The translations under genes were made by a program, and so were the position numbers. This document shows positions 9,321 through 17,924 of a stretch of DNA of 64,000 bases, piece by piece (within the stretch, counting starts at the first letter, position 1; every line of letters begins with the position of its first letter). The notes beneath the pieces are model-generated. The model searched no databases. It was not told where the DNA came from and worked only from the letters and a program-made list of their open reading frames with translations. Source of the stretch: JALYUA01 sp038239305 (lineage in GTDB: Bacteria > Acidobacteriota > Thermoanaerobaculia > UBA5066 > Gp7-AA6). The stretch covers positions 1-64,000 of the forward strand of contig JBBSEW010000005.1 of assembly GCA_038239305.1 (NCBI GenBank), given 5' to 3'.

Positions 9321-10604
9321 TCAGGTTCGCGTCGCTCGGACGGAGCGGGCGCCAATGTCGCGGCGGACATGCTTGCCTTCGAACTGGATGATGTCCGCGG
9401 CCTCGTACGCGCGCGCCGCGGCTTCCGCAATCGTCGAAGCGCAGGCGGTCACGACGAGGACACGGCCGCCGGCGGTGACCAGGCGATCGCCTTCCCGAGC
9501 CGTCCCGGCGTGGAAGATCTCGACCGACGGAAGCTTCGAGGCTTCGTTCAATCCGTCGATCGGCTTTCCGAGCTCGAAGTTGCCCGGATACCCCGCCGAG
9601 CAGAGGACGACCGCGGCGCACGCCTCGGGCTTCACGGCAAGCGGCTGGAACCGGAAGAGCTCCTGTCGCGTCGCCGCCGTGAGCAGAGCGGCGAGGTCCG
9701 TCTGGAGGCGAGGAACGATCACCTCCGTCTCCGGATCGCCGAATCGCGCGTTGTACTCGAGAATTTTCGGTCCCGACTCCGTCAGCATCAGCCCGGCGTA
9801 GAGGACGCCGGAGAACGAGCGCCCCTCCGCCTCGAGGCCACGGAGAGTCGGCCAGACGATGTCCCGCATCACCTGTCCGGACGTGGCGGCGTCGAGATTC
9901 CCGGCCGGCGAGTGGCAGCCCATGCCTCCCGTGTTCGGTCCCCGGTCTCCGTCGTAGACCTTCTTGTAGTCCCGGGCGGTGGGCAGGGCCTCCGCGGTCG
10001 CTCCGTCGCAGACCGCGAGAAAGGACGCCTCGCTTCCCCGGAGAAACTCCTCGACCAGGATGCGGTCGCCACCGGCGCCGAAGACCCTCTGTTCGAAAAA
10101 CAGGTCGAGGGCCCGCTCGACGTCGTCCCGTGACTCGACGACGAGAACGCCCTTGCCTCCGGCGAGCCCGTCGGCTTTCAGCACGCACGGATAGCCGAGC
10201 TTCCGGATCGCCTCCTCCGCTTCCCCCTTGGACGCGCAGACCGTCGAGGCGGCCGTCGGAATGCCATGCCGCCGGAAGAACTCCTTGGCGAAGACTTTCG
10301 ACGATTCGATCTGAGCAGCCAGCCGGGTGGGCCCGAAAAGCGGAAGGCTCCGTTTCGCGAACTCGTCGGCGATGCCGAGAGAGAGCGGCAGCTCCGGCCC
10401 CACCACCGTCAGGTCGAACTGCAGTTTTTCCGCGAGGTCGGCGAGCTCGACCATGTCCCCCGCCGAGACGGGAAGGCAGTCGGCCACCTCCTCGATCCCG
10501 GGATTTCCGGGAGCACAGAAGAGCTCCTGCACGGAAGGGCTGCGTCGCAGACCCCAGCACAGGGCGTGCTCGCGTCCGCCGCTTCCGATGACGAGAACCT
10601 TCAT
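9321..10604 (-). CDS. purD: Phosphoribosylamine--glycine ligase
   Basis: PurD joins glycine to phosphoribosylamine using ATP, the second step of de novo purine synthesis. The start at 10604 gives 427 residues beginning MKVLVIGSGGREHALCW, the family N-terminus. An ATP-grasp domain follows (FAKEFFRRHGIPTA; LADGLAGGKGV-like region; NTGGMGCHSP; ILEYNARFGDPETE, a metal and ATP site). Length is normal. A TACAAT hexamer lies 8 nt before the ATG with no Shine-Dalgarno sequence, so the mRNA may be nearly leaderless. No other pur gene is adjacent. Confidence 0.96.
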   Translation of the reverse strand: MKVLVIGSGGREHALCWGLRRSPSVQELFCAPGNPGIEEVADCLPVSAGDMVELADLAEKLQFDLTVVGPELPLSLGIADEFAKRSLPLFGPTRLAAQIESSKVFAKEFFRRHGIPTAASTVCASKGEAEEAIRKLGYPCVLKADGLAGGKGVLVVESRDDVERALDLFFEQRVFGAGGDRILVEEFLRGSEASFLAVCDGATAEALPTARDYKKVYDGDRGPNTGGMGCHSPAGNLDAATSGQVMRDIVWPTLRGLEAEGRSFSGVLYAGLMLTESGPKILEYNARFGDPETEVIVPRLQTDLAALLTAATRQELFRFQPLAVKPEACAAVVLCSAGYPGNFELGKPIDGLNEASKLPSVEIFHAGTAREGDRLVTAGGRVLVVTACASTIAEAAARAYEAADIIQFEGKHVRRDIGARSVRATRT

Positions 10605-10612
10605 CGGGCGGC

Positions 10613-10618
10613 ATTGTA
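10613..10618 (-). promoter_or_regulatory. Putative -10 box of purD
   Basis: Read on the minus strand, this is TACAAT, with 8 nt between it and the purD ATG. Transcription would start at or next to the start codon. Confidence 0.45.
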
Positions 10619-10691
10619 CCGGGACTTGGAGCACGAGGCTCCTCTCCCCGGGAGTCCTCCGCGCATGCGTCCCGCGCCGGAAAAATCCGCA

Positions 10692-11171
10692 TCACATCGG
10701 CCGGCGGCTGCTCGAAGAACCGGACGAGCTCTTCTTCTGTTTCTTCCGTTTTCCGCCCGGCGCGGCCGGGTCCTTCTCTCCGGACTCGCGCGGCGCGACC
10801 TCGAATCGGTCGTAGCGGCCGAGGAACGCGACCTTCGTCTCGAGCGTCTCGTGCGGTCCGAGCATCAGGCCGAACCGTCCGGTCTGGCGGGCCGCGACGC
10901 GCCCGTCCCGGATCGCCCGGACCTCGAAGCGGACGTCCCGCCCTGCCCACGTTCCCCGGCCGTCGTTGACCACCCGGACGAGGCAGAGAGTGGCGTGGTC
11001 GCTCGAAAAACCCCGATCCTCCTCGACCGCCAGGCGAAGCTCACCCCACGGAACCGTCTCGGCGCCGGCACCGGCGATGGAGGACGCCGCGGCGGCCATC
11101 CCCATTCCCAGAATGACTCGGACAAAGGCGGAACCGATGAGTCCGGATCGGATAAGACGTATGGGTCCCAT
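10692..11171 (-). CDS. Small secreted protein of unknown function
   Basis: A 159-residue protein whose ATG at 11171 follows an AGGAG ribosome-binding site. A signal-like segment (LIGSAFVRVILGMGMAAAAS) ends near residue 33. The following beta-rich domain (LCLVRVVNDGRGTWAGRDVR and KVAFLGRYDRFEVAPRE) looks like an immunoglobulin-like or FxLYD-type fold, which is an inference from strand pattern only. The tail is a low-complexity Lys/Ser stretch. It may share a transcript with purD, which starts 88 bp downstream on the same strand. Confidence 0.7.
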   Translation of the reverse strand: MGPIRLIRSGLIGSAFVRVILGMGMAAAASSIAGAGAETVPWGELRLAVEEDRGFSSDHATLCLVRVVNDGRGTWAGRDVRFEVRAIRDGRVAARQTGRFGLMLGPHETLETKVAFLGRYDRFEVAPRESGEKDPAAPGGKRKKQKKSSSGSSSSRRPM

Positions 11172-11295
11172 GATTTCCTCTCCTTTTCGAATGATGAGAT
11201 TCGAAGGGACGAGGAACCGTCTGGAGACCGCCCGCACATGGCAGGCGGCAGGACGATGAGGACCGCGGCAGTGTAGCATTTGGATCGGACGATCC

Positions 11296-13164
11296 ATGGC
11301 AAAAGACTTTCGCAAGACTCTGGCCGAAGAGATTCTGATCGCGGACGGCGCGGTCGGGACGCTGCTCGTTTCCCGCGGCGCCTCGCCCGAGCAGGCAAAG
11401 TCACCGTTGAACGTCACCGACCCGGAGTCGGTGCGCGAGGTCCACGACGACTATCGCGACGTCGGTGCGCGGATTCTCACGACCAATACGTGGGACGCCA
11501 ATCGCGTGAAACTGTCGGCGCACGAGTGGGCCGACTCGCTCGAGAAGATCAATCGAGAAGGCGCCCGGCTCGCGAAGGAATCGGCCGCGGGCGAGATGGT
11601 GTTCGTCGCCGGATCGATGGGTCCGCTCGGAGCTCTCGTGAAGCCGTATGGAAGGCTGACACTCGTCCAGGTCCGCGAGACGTTCGAGGAGCAGGCCCGC
11701 GCCCTTCTCGAGGGAGGCGTCGACCTCATCCTGCTCGAGACGTTCGGAAGCCTTCTCGAGGCGGCGGAAGCGGTCCGGGCCGTCCGCGGCCTATCGGCGG
11801 AAATTCCGATCGTCGCGCAGATGACATTCCTCTCGGATGCGCGCACGGCCTTCGGCGAAAGCGCTTCGCACGCGCTGTCGACGCTGGCACTCGCCGGCGC
11901 GGACGTCGTCGGCATGAACTGCACCCTCGGGCCGCAGGAGACGCATGACGTCTTCTCGAAGCTCTCGCCGTCGATCGCCGCGCCTCTGTCGGTCATGCCG
12001 AACGCCGGCTATCCAACCGTCGTGCATGGCCGCAACGTGTATCTCTCGTCCCCCGACTATCTGCAGGAATACGCCGGTCTGTTCGCGGACGCGGGCGCCG
12101 CCATCATTGGCGGCTGCTGCGGCACGACACCGGAGCACGTCCGGGCGATGGCGCGCGCGATCGCAGGCCGCTCACGAACGGCCGCAAGGGTCGGCGTCTC
12201 CTTCGTCGTCGAAACGCCGCTCGGGTCCCTGGTCGAGCCGGCGATCGAAACCTCCCGGCTCAAGCGAAAGCTCGCGGACGCAAACGAGTTCGTCGTCACA
12301 GCCGAAGCGGAGCCGCCAAAGGGCGTGGACGTCTCGAGCGCGATCGAGGGTGCGCGCGTCCTGAAAGCCTCCGGGGTCGATGCCGTGAACGTCACGGACA
12401 ATCCGATGGCCCGCCTGCGGATGTCGTCGATATCCGTCGCGGCCATTCTCCAGCGCGAAACCGGTCTCGAGGCGGTCGTGCAGATCACGACCCGTGACCG
12501 CAACGTGCTCGGCCTCCAGTCGGACCTCCTCGGCGCCGCCGGCCTGGGACTGAAGGCGATTCTCTGCCTCGGGGGAGATCCTCTGAAGATCGGCGACTAC
12601 CCCCAAGCCAAGCAGGTCTCCGAGGTGGACGTGCTCGGGCTCCTGCGCATCAGCCGCGGGCTCAACTCGGGCGCGGACCTCGCGGGCAACGCCATCGGCG
12701 CGCCGACGTCGTTCGCGATCGCCTGCGCGGCGAATCCGGCAGCCTCCGATCTCGAAGTGGAGTTCTCGAAGCTGCGCGCCAAGATCGAGGCCGGCGCGAC
12801 GTTTGCCCAGACTCAGCCCGTCTACGATATCGGGGCGCTCGAGCGCTTTCTGGAGCGGGACGAGGCGCGAGCGATCCCCGTGCTCGTAGGCCTGATTCCT
12901 CTTCGCTCGCTCAAGCAGACACTCTTCTTCGCGAATGAGGTGCCCGGAATCGTGGTTCCCGAGGAGATTCAAAGGCGTATGCGCGCCGCAGCGGACCGGG
13001 GACCGGAGCACGAGCGGATGGAGGGTCTCGCGATCGCCCGGGAGCTGGCGGCCGCGATCGGCGGATTGGCGCGCGGCATCCACATCATGCCCATGGGGAA
13101 ATATGCGGCGGTGGGAGAGATCCTGGAGGCGCTTCCGGAGCGCGTGCGCGCAGGGAAAAGATAG
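11296..13164 (+). CDS. Bifunctional homocysteine S-methyltransferase / 5,10-methylenetetrahydrofolate reductase
   Basis: A 622-residue fusion. Residues about 1-290 form a homocysteine methyltransferase domain with the zinc-binding cysteines in GMNCTLGP and GGCCGTTPEH. Residues about 315-610 form the TIM-barrel methylenetetrahydrofolate reductase domain (EFVVTAEAEPPKG, QITTRDRN, LCLGGDP and AGATFAQTQPVYD). The same domain order occurs in YitJ of Bacillus. The enzyme would make methyl-THF and methionine in one-carbon metabolism. The methyl donor used by the first domain is not certain from sequence. The gene stands alone. Confidence 0.93.
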   Translation: MAKDFRKTLAEEILIADGAVGTLLVSRGASPEQAKSPLNVTDPESVREVHDDYRDVGARILTTNTWDANRVKLSAHEWADSLEKINREGARLAKESAAGEMVFVAGSMGPLGALVKPYGRLTLVQVRETFEEQARALLEGGVDLILLETFGSLLEAAEAVRAVRGLSAEIPIVAQMTFLSDARTAFGESASHALSTLALAGADVVGMNCTLGPQETHDVFSKLSPSIAAPLSVMPNAGYPTVVHGRNVYLSSPDYLQEYAGLFADAGAAIIGGCCGTTPEHVRAMARAIAGRSRTAARVGVSFVVETPLGSLVEPAIETSRLKRKLADANEFVVTAEAEPPKGVDVSSAIEGARVLKASGVDAVNVTDNPMARLRMSSISVAAILQRETGLEAVVQITTRDRNVLGLQSDLLGAAGLGLKAILCLGGDPLKIGDYPQAKQVSEVDVLGLLRISRGLNSGADLAGNAIGAPTSFAIACAANPAASDLEVEFSKLRAKIEAGATFAQTQPVYDIGALERFLERDEARAIPVLVGLIPLRSLKQTLFFANEVPGIVVPEEIQRRMRAAADRGPEHERMEGLAIARELAAAIGGLARGIHIMPMGKYAAVGEILEALPERVRAGKR

Positions 13165-13279
13165 AGACGCCGGGACGGCCTCGGATTTGAGGTGCCGGAG
13201 AGAAGCTCCCCGGCTAGAATTCCCGGAAATTTGCGAACGCGACGAATTGCTACAACTTTCGCTCAGGCACGGAGGCAAT

Positions 13280-14242
13280 ATGAAAATGGCCCTGCGGTTC
13301 TTGACCGCGCTTTCCATCCTGCTCACCGCTCTCGCGGTCGAAGCGGGCACTCAGGGACGCGTTACCGGCAAGGTGACGGACTCCGCGGGCAATCCGGTCG
13401 AAGGCGTCACCGTGACTCTCACGACGCCCGCGATCAAGACGTTCAAGCTCTCGACACGCACCGACAAGGATGGACGCTACGGATCGATCGTGAACGACGC
13501 GACGCTCATGTACCACCTGCGTTACGAGAAGGATGGCTACGCGCCAGCCGAGGTCGACAAGAAGCTCTCGACCGTCGAGATCACGACGCTCGACCAGAAG
13601 CTCATGAAGGCGGGCGAGGGCGGAGCGCCGGCCGCCTCCGCGAAGCCGGGCGCCGCACCCGCCGCCGGCCCGTCTTCCCATGACCAGGCCACCCTCGCCT
13701 ACAACGACGCCGTCGATCGCTTGAACGCGGGCGACAAGCCGGGCGCCGAGGCGAAACTGCTGGAAGCTGTTGGGAAAAACTCGGATCTGGCTCAAGGCTG
13801 GGTTCAGCTCACGAATATCGCCTACGACAAGAAGGACTGGGCGAAGACGGTCGAATATGGTCAGAAGGCCACGGACCTCGACCCCACCCAAACGGACCTC
13901 TACAAGAAAATGGCGGAGGCCGCGAACAAGTCGGGAGACAAGAAGGCCGGTACCGACTTCGGCAAGCGATACGAGGACGCGAATCCGGACAGTCCGGAGA
14001 TTCTCTACAGCAAGGGAATCGACGCCTACAACCATAAGAAGTCGAAGGAGTCGGAGGAGTTTCTCGAGAGGGCCGTCACGGCCAGGCCGGAGTTCGCTCT
14101 CGCGCACTACTACCTCGCCCTTGCCGCCATGAACAACAAGAAGAACGCCGTGGCGCGGGAGCACTTTCAGAAATATCTCGAGCTCGACCCGAACGGCTCC
14201 GAGGCAGCGACCGCAAAAGAGCTACTCCCCCTGGTGAAGTGA
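13280..14242 (+). CDS. Secreted carboxypeptidase-regulatory domain / TPR protein
   Basis: A 320-residue exported protein. The ATG at 13280 follows GGAGG and opens a signal peptide (about residues 1-22). Residues about 24-105 form a carboxypeptidase-regulatory-like beta domain (GRVTGKVTDSAGNPVEGVTV, then DGRYGSIVND). After an Ala/Pro-rich linker, residues 130-320 hold tetratricopeptide repeats, such as YNDAVDRLNAGDKPGAEAK and ILYSKGIDAYNHKKSKESEE. Proteins of this layout are frequent in Acidobacteriota and act as periplasmic scaffolds; no enzymatic role is visible. A TAGAAT lies 59 nt upstream of the start. Confidence 0.82.
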   Translation: MKMALRFLTALSILLTALAVEAGTQGRVTGKVTDSAGNPVEGVTVTLTTPAIKTFKLSTRTDKDGRYGSIVNDATLMYHLRYEKDGYAPAEVDKKLSTVEITTLDQKLMKAGEGGAPAASAKPGAAPAAGPSSHDQATLAYNDAVDRLNAGDKPGAEAKLLEAVGKNSDLAQGWVQLTNIAYDKKDWAKTVEYGQKATDLDPTQTDLYKKMAEAANKSGDKKAGTDFGKRYEDANPDSPEILYSKGIDAYNHKKSKESEEFLERAVTARPEFALAHYYLALAAMNNKKNAVAREHFQKYLELDPNGSEAATAKELLPLVK

Positions 14243-14668
14243 AACTCGGGCCGAGCGGCCGAGTTGCGCCTGGACGAGGGATTGGCACGCGAGCGCGTTC
14301 CCCCGCGGGGGTGAGAGGCGCACGCGATCTCGCTAGACCGCAGGATTCGGAGACGACGTCGAATGCAAGACGCCCCCTCACCCTGCCCTCTCCCCCGTCA
14401 CCGGGGGCGAGGGTGGGCTCTTGAGCTCGTTTAGGCCGGACGGATATTCGGCGCCTCGAACGCACCGCTCAAATTCACCCTGACTCTGCCCCCTTTTCGA
14501 AGCCGCTTCGGCGAAACCACCGCCAAGAACTGCGCTAACGATGTCGAAAATTGTCGGGCGGCGCCCCTTTTATGTCCACACCTTGTCATCGGGTCGGCAC
14601 GCGAGCTCTAAAGTCACCTGAAATCAGCTATTTGCGTGCAGGCGCCTGTGGCCTCCCGATTGCTTTGT
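14243..14668. other. Gene-free gap with a REP-like palindrome
   Basis: About 420 bp without a convincing gene. The first half is GC-rich. The second half (about 14460-14640) is distinctly more AT-rich and may contain the promoter of the small genes that follow. A GGGC-GGC-GCCC hairpin followed by CTTTT lies near 14550-14565. Confidence 0.5.
14372..14417. repeat. REP-like palindromic element (second copy)
   Basis: CCCTCACCCTGCCCTCTCCC followed by CCG, a short loop and CCGGGGGCGAGGGTGGG. It shares the CCCTCACCC-x-GCCCTCTCCC signature with the element at 1171-1224 and folds on itself in the same way. Confidence 0.6.
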
Positions 14669-14902
14669 ATGCCGGTAGTGAAGATCCAGCTCGCGTTCGC
14701 CGAATCCCAGGATCCGCTCCAAGAGCTCCTCGGCGGACGCCTGGCCCTGACAGAAGTCATCGAGGGCCGCCAGGAGTTTCTCGATGAGCTCGACCGGCGG
14801 CTGCAGGCGATCACGCTCCCCCGGCGCATGGCTGACCTGGATGGGGACTCCACGCTGCCTCTCCACTTCCACCGGGATCCCGATCAGGGCGGCGCGAAGT
14901 GA
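14669..14902 (+). CDS. Small protein of unknown function
   Basis: A 77-residue frame starting MPVVKIQLAFAESQDPLQEL, with strong GC bias at third codon positions and a plausible amphipathic stretch (LTEVIEGRQEFLDELDRRLQ). Its TGA overlaps the GTG of the next small gene (GTGA), a hallmark of translational coupling. No ribosome-binding site is evident. The opposite strand (14624-14872) also has a coding-like frame with helix-forming composition, so strand choice is uncertain. I do not recognise a family. Confidence 0.4.
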   Translation: MPVVKIQLAFAESQDPLQELLGGRLALTEVIEGRQEFLDELDRRLQAITLPRRMADLDGDSTLPLHFHRDPDQGGAK

Positions 14903-15063
14903 CGCCGCTCATAGCGAGGCTTCTCACGGAGACCGGCTTCGCGACGTCTCCCGGCGCGTGGGCCCCCTTTCTTCTCCTGTTCGGGGTCGCGCTCGTGGTC
15001 CTCATCGTCATCGATGACGACGATCTCCCGGGGCCGCGTCTCTGTCGGGTGAAGGCGAACTGA
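14899..15063 (+). CDS. Small membrane protein with acidic tail
   Basis: A 54-residue frame from a GTG that overlaps the preceding stop codon. One hydrophobic helix (about residues 24-39, WAPFLLLFGVALVVLIVI) is followed at once by four aspartates and then a short basic tail. The product looks like a single-pass membrane peptide. It is reported because of the overlap and the clean membrane segment. No homologue is recognised. Confidence 0.45.
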   Translation: MTPLIARLLTETGFATSPGAWAPFLLLFGVALVVLIVIDDDDLPGPRLCRVKAN

Positions 15064-15272
15064 GAAAAAGCCTTCGGCTCTCCCGCTCTCTCCGCTATCC
15101 GCTATCCCCTTCAGCCTCCCGCTCGAGCCCCGGGCGGATCCGGTTCTATCCCGCTCGCGAACTCGTGAGCGATCGATTGATGGATTCATCGAAAATCGGG
15201 AAAGCCGACGATCGCGCGCGACGGACGGGACCCGGATATTGCGCGGCGCAGGGGCCGTGTCAGAATCCGCAC

Positions 15273-16352
15273 ATGGCCCGGGAAGGCGCGTTCAAAGATC
15301 GGCCGTTGTGGCGGCGGTTGCAGATCATCCACCACGCCATCAAGGAGCGGAAGTACCCGAACGCGTCCTCGCTCGCGACCGAGCTCGGCGTGTCGTCGAA
15401 GACCGTGCAGCGGGATCTCGACTATCTCCGCGACGAGCTCGAGGCGCCGATCGAATTCGACCGCCTCGAGAACGGATACCTCTATTCACGCGCCGACTAC
15501 GTCCTGCCCTTTCTTCCCGTGGACGGAAAGGACCTTTTCTCGATCGGAGTCGCCGCTCAGTTTCTCGGCCTCTTCGGCGGAACCCCTCTCGGCCGCGATC
15601 TCAAGGCGTGCTACGCGAGACTCGCCCATCTCATGCCTCCCGCCGTGCGCCTGCGGCCCGAGATCGTGATGGAAAATCTCGCCGTCCGCGCGACCGCGTT
15701 CCGGCCGGTGAATGAGGCCACGTGGGAAGCCGTATCCGAAGCGCTTCAGAGGGGCCTGTCGCTTTCGATCCGGTACCACCGGCCCGGCGAGCCGGCCGGC
15801 GACCCGCGCCTCGTGCGGCCATACGCGTTCGTTCTCTCGGGGCTCGATTGGATGGTTCTCGCGGAGGACCAGGCGGCCGGACAGGTCAAGCTCTTCTACC
15901 TCGCCCGGATCGAAGAAGCCGCGCTGACGAAGGAGCGATACACGATCCCCCGCGATTTCGACGCCTCGAAGTTCTTTCGCAACACCTTCGGGCTCTTCGT
16001 GGGGGATGCCCGGCCTTTTCAGCTGAGGGTCCGGTTCTCCGCGGCCGTCTCCGACGAGGTGCGCGAGCTCCGGTTTCATCCGGACCAGAAGATCGAATCC
16101 ACTCCGGCCGGAGAGGCGATCCTGGAGATCCCGGCGCAGTCGATCAAGGAAGCCCGCCGCTTCGTCCTCGCCTGGGGCCGGGACGCCGTCGTCCTCGATC
16201 CTCCCGAGCTCATCGCCGATCTCCGGTCCGAGACCGGCGCCATGGCCGATGCTTATGGAGACGCGAGGACGAGCCGGGCTCGTCCACACTCGCCCGCGCC
16301 CTCCCGGACGCCCGGGAACGAGCCGCGCCGGGCCCGTCCGAAAACTTCGTGA
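15273..16352 (+). CDS. WYL-domain transcriptional regulator (YafY-like)
   Basis: A 359-residue regulator. Residues 1-65 form a winged helix-turn-helix (NASSLATELGVSSKTVQRDL). The WYL domain lies at about residues 150-235 (LSIRYHRPGEPAGDPRLVRP and DWMVLAEDQAAGQVKLFYLA), followed by a WCX-type C-terminal extension (FQLRVRFSAAVSDEVRELRF). WYL domains bind nucleic-acid or nucleotide ligands; family members often control DNA-damage or defence genes. No such target is adjacent. The Arg/Pro-rich C-terminal 40 residues look disordered. Confidence 0.9.
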   Translation: MAREGAFKDRPLWRRLQIIHHAIKERKYPNASSLATELGVSSKTVQRDLDYLRDELEAPIEFDRLENGYLYSRADYVLPFLPVDGKDLFSIGVAAQFLGLFGGTPLGRDLKACYARLAHLMPPAVRLRPEIVMENLAVRATAFRPVNEATWEAVSEALQRGLSLSIRYHRPGEPAGDPRLVRPYAFVLSGLDWMVLAEDQAAGQVKLFYLARIEEAALTKERYTIPRDFDASKFFRNTFGLFVGDARPFQLRVRFSAAVSDEVRELRFHPDQKIESTPAGEAILEIPAQSIKEARRFVLAWGRDAVVLDPPELIADLRSETGAMADAYGDARTSRARPHSPAPSRTPGNEPRRARPKTS

Positions 16353-16369
16353 GAAGCTGGAGCGACACC

Positions 16370-16876
16370 ATGTTCAACCGATGCCGACCCCGATCCCTCG
16401 CCTTCCTCGCCGTTGTGTCGATTTCCTTCGCGAGTCGCTGCACCGTCACCGTCAAGCCCGTGGTCGCGCTCGATCCGGAAGCCGCTTGCCCGGGTGGAAT
16501 GCCGGAGTGGCGGCTCGAAATCGTCGACCAGCGCGCCGACGTCAACCACGCGAACAACGTCGAGGCGACCGTCCGCGGCTCGATTACGAAATCGCTTCCC
16601 GGCTGCAAATGGGTGACCGGGGCCGCTCCGAGCATCATGCTCGAGCTGCATCGCTTCACCGTTCGCAAGGAGGACAACTGGGAGGCCGCCGTGGAATGGA
16701 GCGTCCTGGCCCGCGACCGCGAGGGACGCACCCTGACGGAGTTCCAGGCGGAGTCCCAGGTATCCCGCCCGAACTATCGGAGCCAGGACAACGAGAAACT
16801 CGCGCTGCAACAGGCGCTGGACGAGGCGATGCGGCGAACGCTGACCGGACTGCGAGCGATTCCGCCGGTGCAGTGA
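16370..16876 (+). CDS. Secreted protein of unknown function
   Basis: A 168-residue exported protein, 17 bp downstream of the WYL gene. A hydrophobic N-terminus (SLAFLAVVSISFASRC) ends in a cysteine at about residue 24. The sequence before it (FASRC) is not a good lipobox, so lipidation is doubtful. The rest has a mixed fold ending in a helix (KLALQQALDEAMRRTLTGL), reminiscent of small envelope lipoproteins such as the YajG type. That resemblance is weak. Possibly co-transcribed with the regulator. Confidence 0.65.
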   Translation: MFNRCRPRSLAFLAVVSISFASRCTVTVKPVVALDPEAACPGGMPEWRLEIVDQRADVNHANNVEATVRGSITKSLPGCKWVTGAAPSIMLELHRFTVRKEDNWEAAVEWSVLARDREGRTLTEFQAESQVSRPNYRSQDNEKLALQQALDEAMRRTLTGLRAIPPVQ

Positions 16877-17068
16877 CGTCCCAGGGCGGGCTCGCGATCG
16901 AAGAACGACCTCATCGGACGACAATCGCCCCTTTCCGCAGACAGCGAGACGCCTTGGCGCGTTGCAGTAACTGCCATGATCCCAACGTGTTGAGCGTTTG
17001 AAAGCCGGCCGCGGACGGCCCGGAGCCATGGAACGGATTTCGCAGCCCCGACCAGCCGGAGGACATCC

Positions 17069-17626
17069 ATGACACGACGCCACTTTTCGATCTCCCTCGC
17101 CGTCGCGGCCGGAGTCCTGGCCGCTTCGGTCGCGGCGTCGGGAGCGACCGCCAACGCGGCCTTCGATCTCGCCACGATCCTCTCGGGCACGTTTTCCGGT
17201 TCGACGCCAGGCAACGAGCTTCGTCTCGACCTGCGGCCGGTTCCGACGGGCTCCCGCCACCCGTACGATCTGTTTCTGGAAGTCGCCGGCAAGTTCCAGG
17301 GGGAGAACGTACGGCGGCAGGGTCTCATCCGACTCGAGCAGCAGGGGCGCGATGTCTACGTCGGATACGTACCCCATTTCGACGCGACCGTGACGTCGAT
17401 GTCGCCGAACGCGACCCAGTTCACGGACTCCGAGGCCAACGCCGCGTGCGGATTCCATCTTTCTCCCCAGGGCGATGGGTTTGCGGGCGAGACGTCCGGT
17501 TCGAGCTGCGCTTTCGCGCTGCACGGCTCCGCGGGCAAGTGGTCCATCGAGCTCGAGCCGGGTGGAATGCGCCTGCGCAACACAGAATCGGGCGAGACGC
17601 TGAGGTTTAAACGGAAGAGTGAATGA
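17069..17626 (+). CDS. Secreted protein, possibly CpeT-like fold
   Basis: A 185-residue protein with a signal peptide (SLAVAAGVLAASVAASG, cleavage near residue 28). The mature domain has features seen in CpeT/CpcT-like beta-barrels: ATILSGTFSG near the start, a central RLDLRPV strand, then ACGFHLSPQGDGFAGETSG and SSCAFAL. The two cysteines could form a disulfide. The family match is a pattern impression, not certain. CpeT relatives outside cyanobacteria have no fixed role. Directly downstream lie two 8-copy heptamer arrays. Confidence 0.6.
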   Translation: MTRRHFSISLAVAAGVLAASVAASGATANAAFDLATILSGTFSGSTPGNELRLDLRPVPTGSRHPYDLFLEVAGKFQGENVRRQGLIRLEQQGRDVYVGYVPHFDATVTSMSPNATQFTDSEANAACGFHLSPQGDGFAGETSGSSCAFALHGSAGKWSIELEPGGMRLRNTESGETLRFKRKSE

Positions 17627-17643
17627 GCGGGGAGCGGAAGGGT

Positions 17644-17699
17644 CAGCTATCAGCTATCAGCTATCAGCTATCAGCTATCAGCTATCAGTTATCAGTCAT
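17644..17699. repeat. Heptanucleotide tandem repeat (CAGCTAT x8)
   Basis: Six perfect copies of CAGCTAT followed by CAGTTAT and CAGTCAT, 56 bp in all, beginning 17 bp after the stop of the 17069 gene. Confidence 0.92.
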
Positions 17700-17853
17700 C
17701 AGCAGGAACGGCGGAACCCGGTTATGAATCTTGGGTTTTGGTTTTGGTTCTCAGCCTCGAGTCTGGAGGTTTGTTTTTGAGATGGGAATCTGAGTTCGAG
17801 AGGTAAATCCCGAGCTCGGAATTCGCGATTCAGAACTCGTCTCCCGTATCCCA

Positions 17854-17909
17854 TTTCCCGTTTCCCGTTTCCCGTTTACCGTTTACCGTTTCCCGTTTCC
17901 CGTTTCCCG
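17854..17909. repeat. Heptanucleotide tandem repeat (TTTCCCG x8)
   Basis: Eight 7-nt units, six TTTCCCG and two TTTACCG in the middle, again exactly 56 bp. The array ends 15 bp before the stop of the exonuclease gene on the other strand. The 154 bp between this array and the one at 17644 is AT-rich and gene-free. Confidence 0.92.
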
Positions 17910-17924
17910 ATCCGGTAACCCCGT

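Noticed and set aside
14624..14872. An 82-codon minus-strand frame with helix-like composition
   Set aside because: It competes with a plus-strand frame that overlaps a membrane peptide gene by GTGA. I kept the plus strand at low confidence and note that the minus frame is not excluded.
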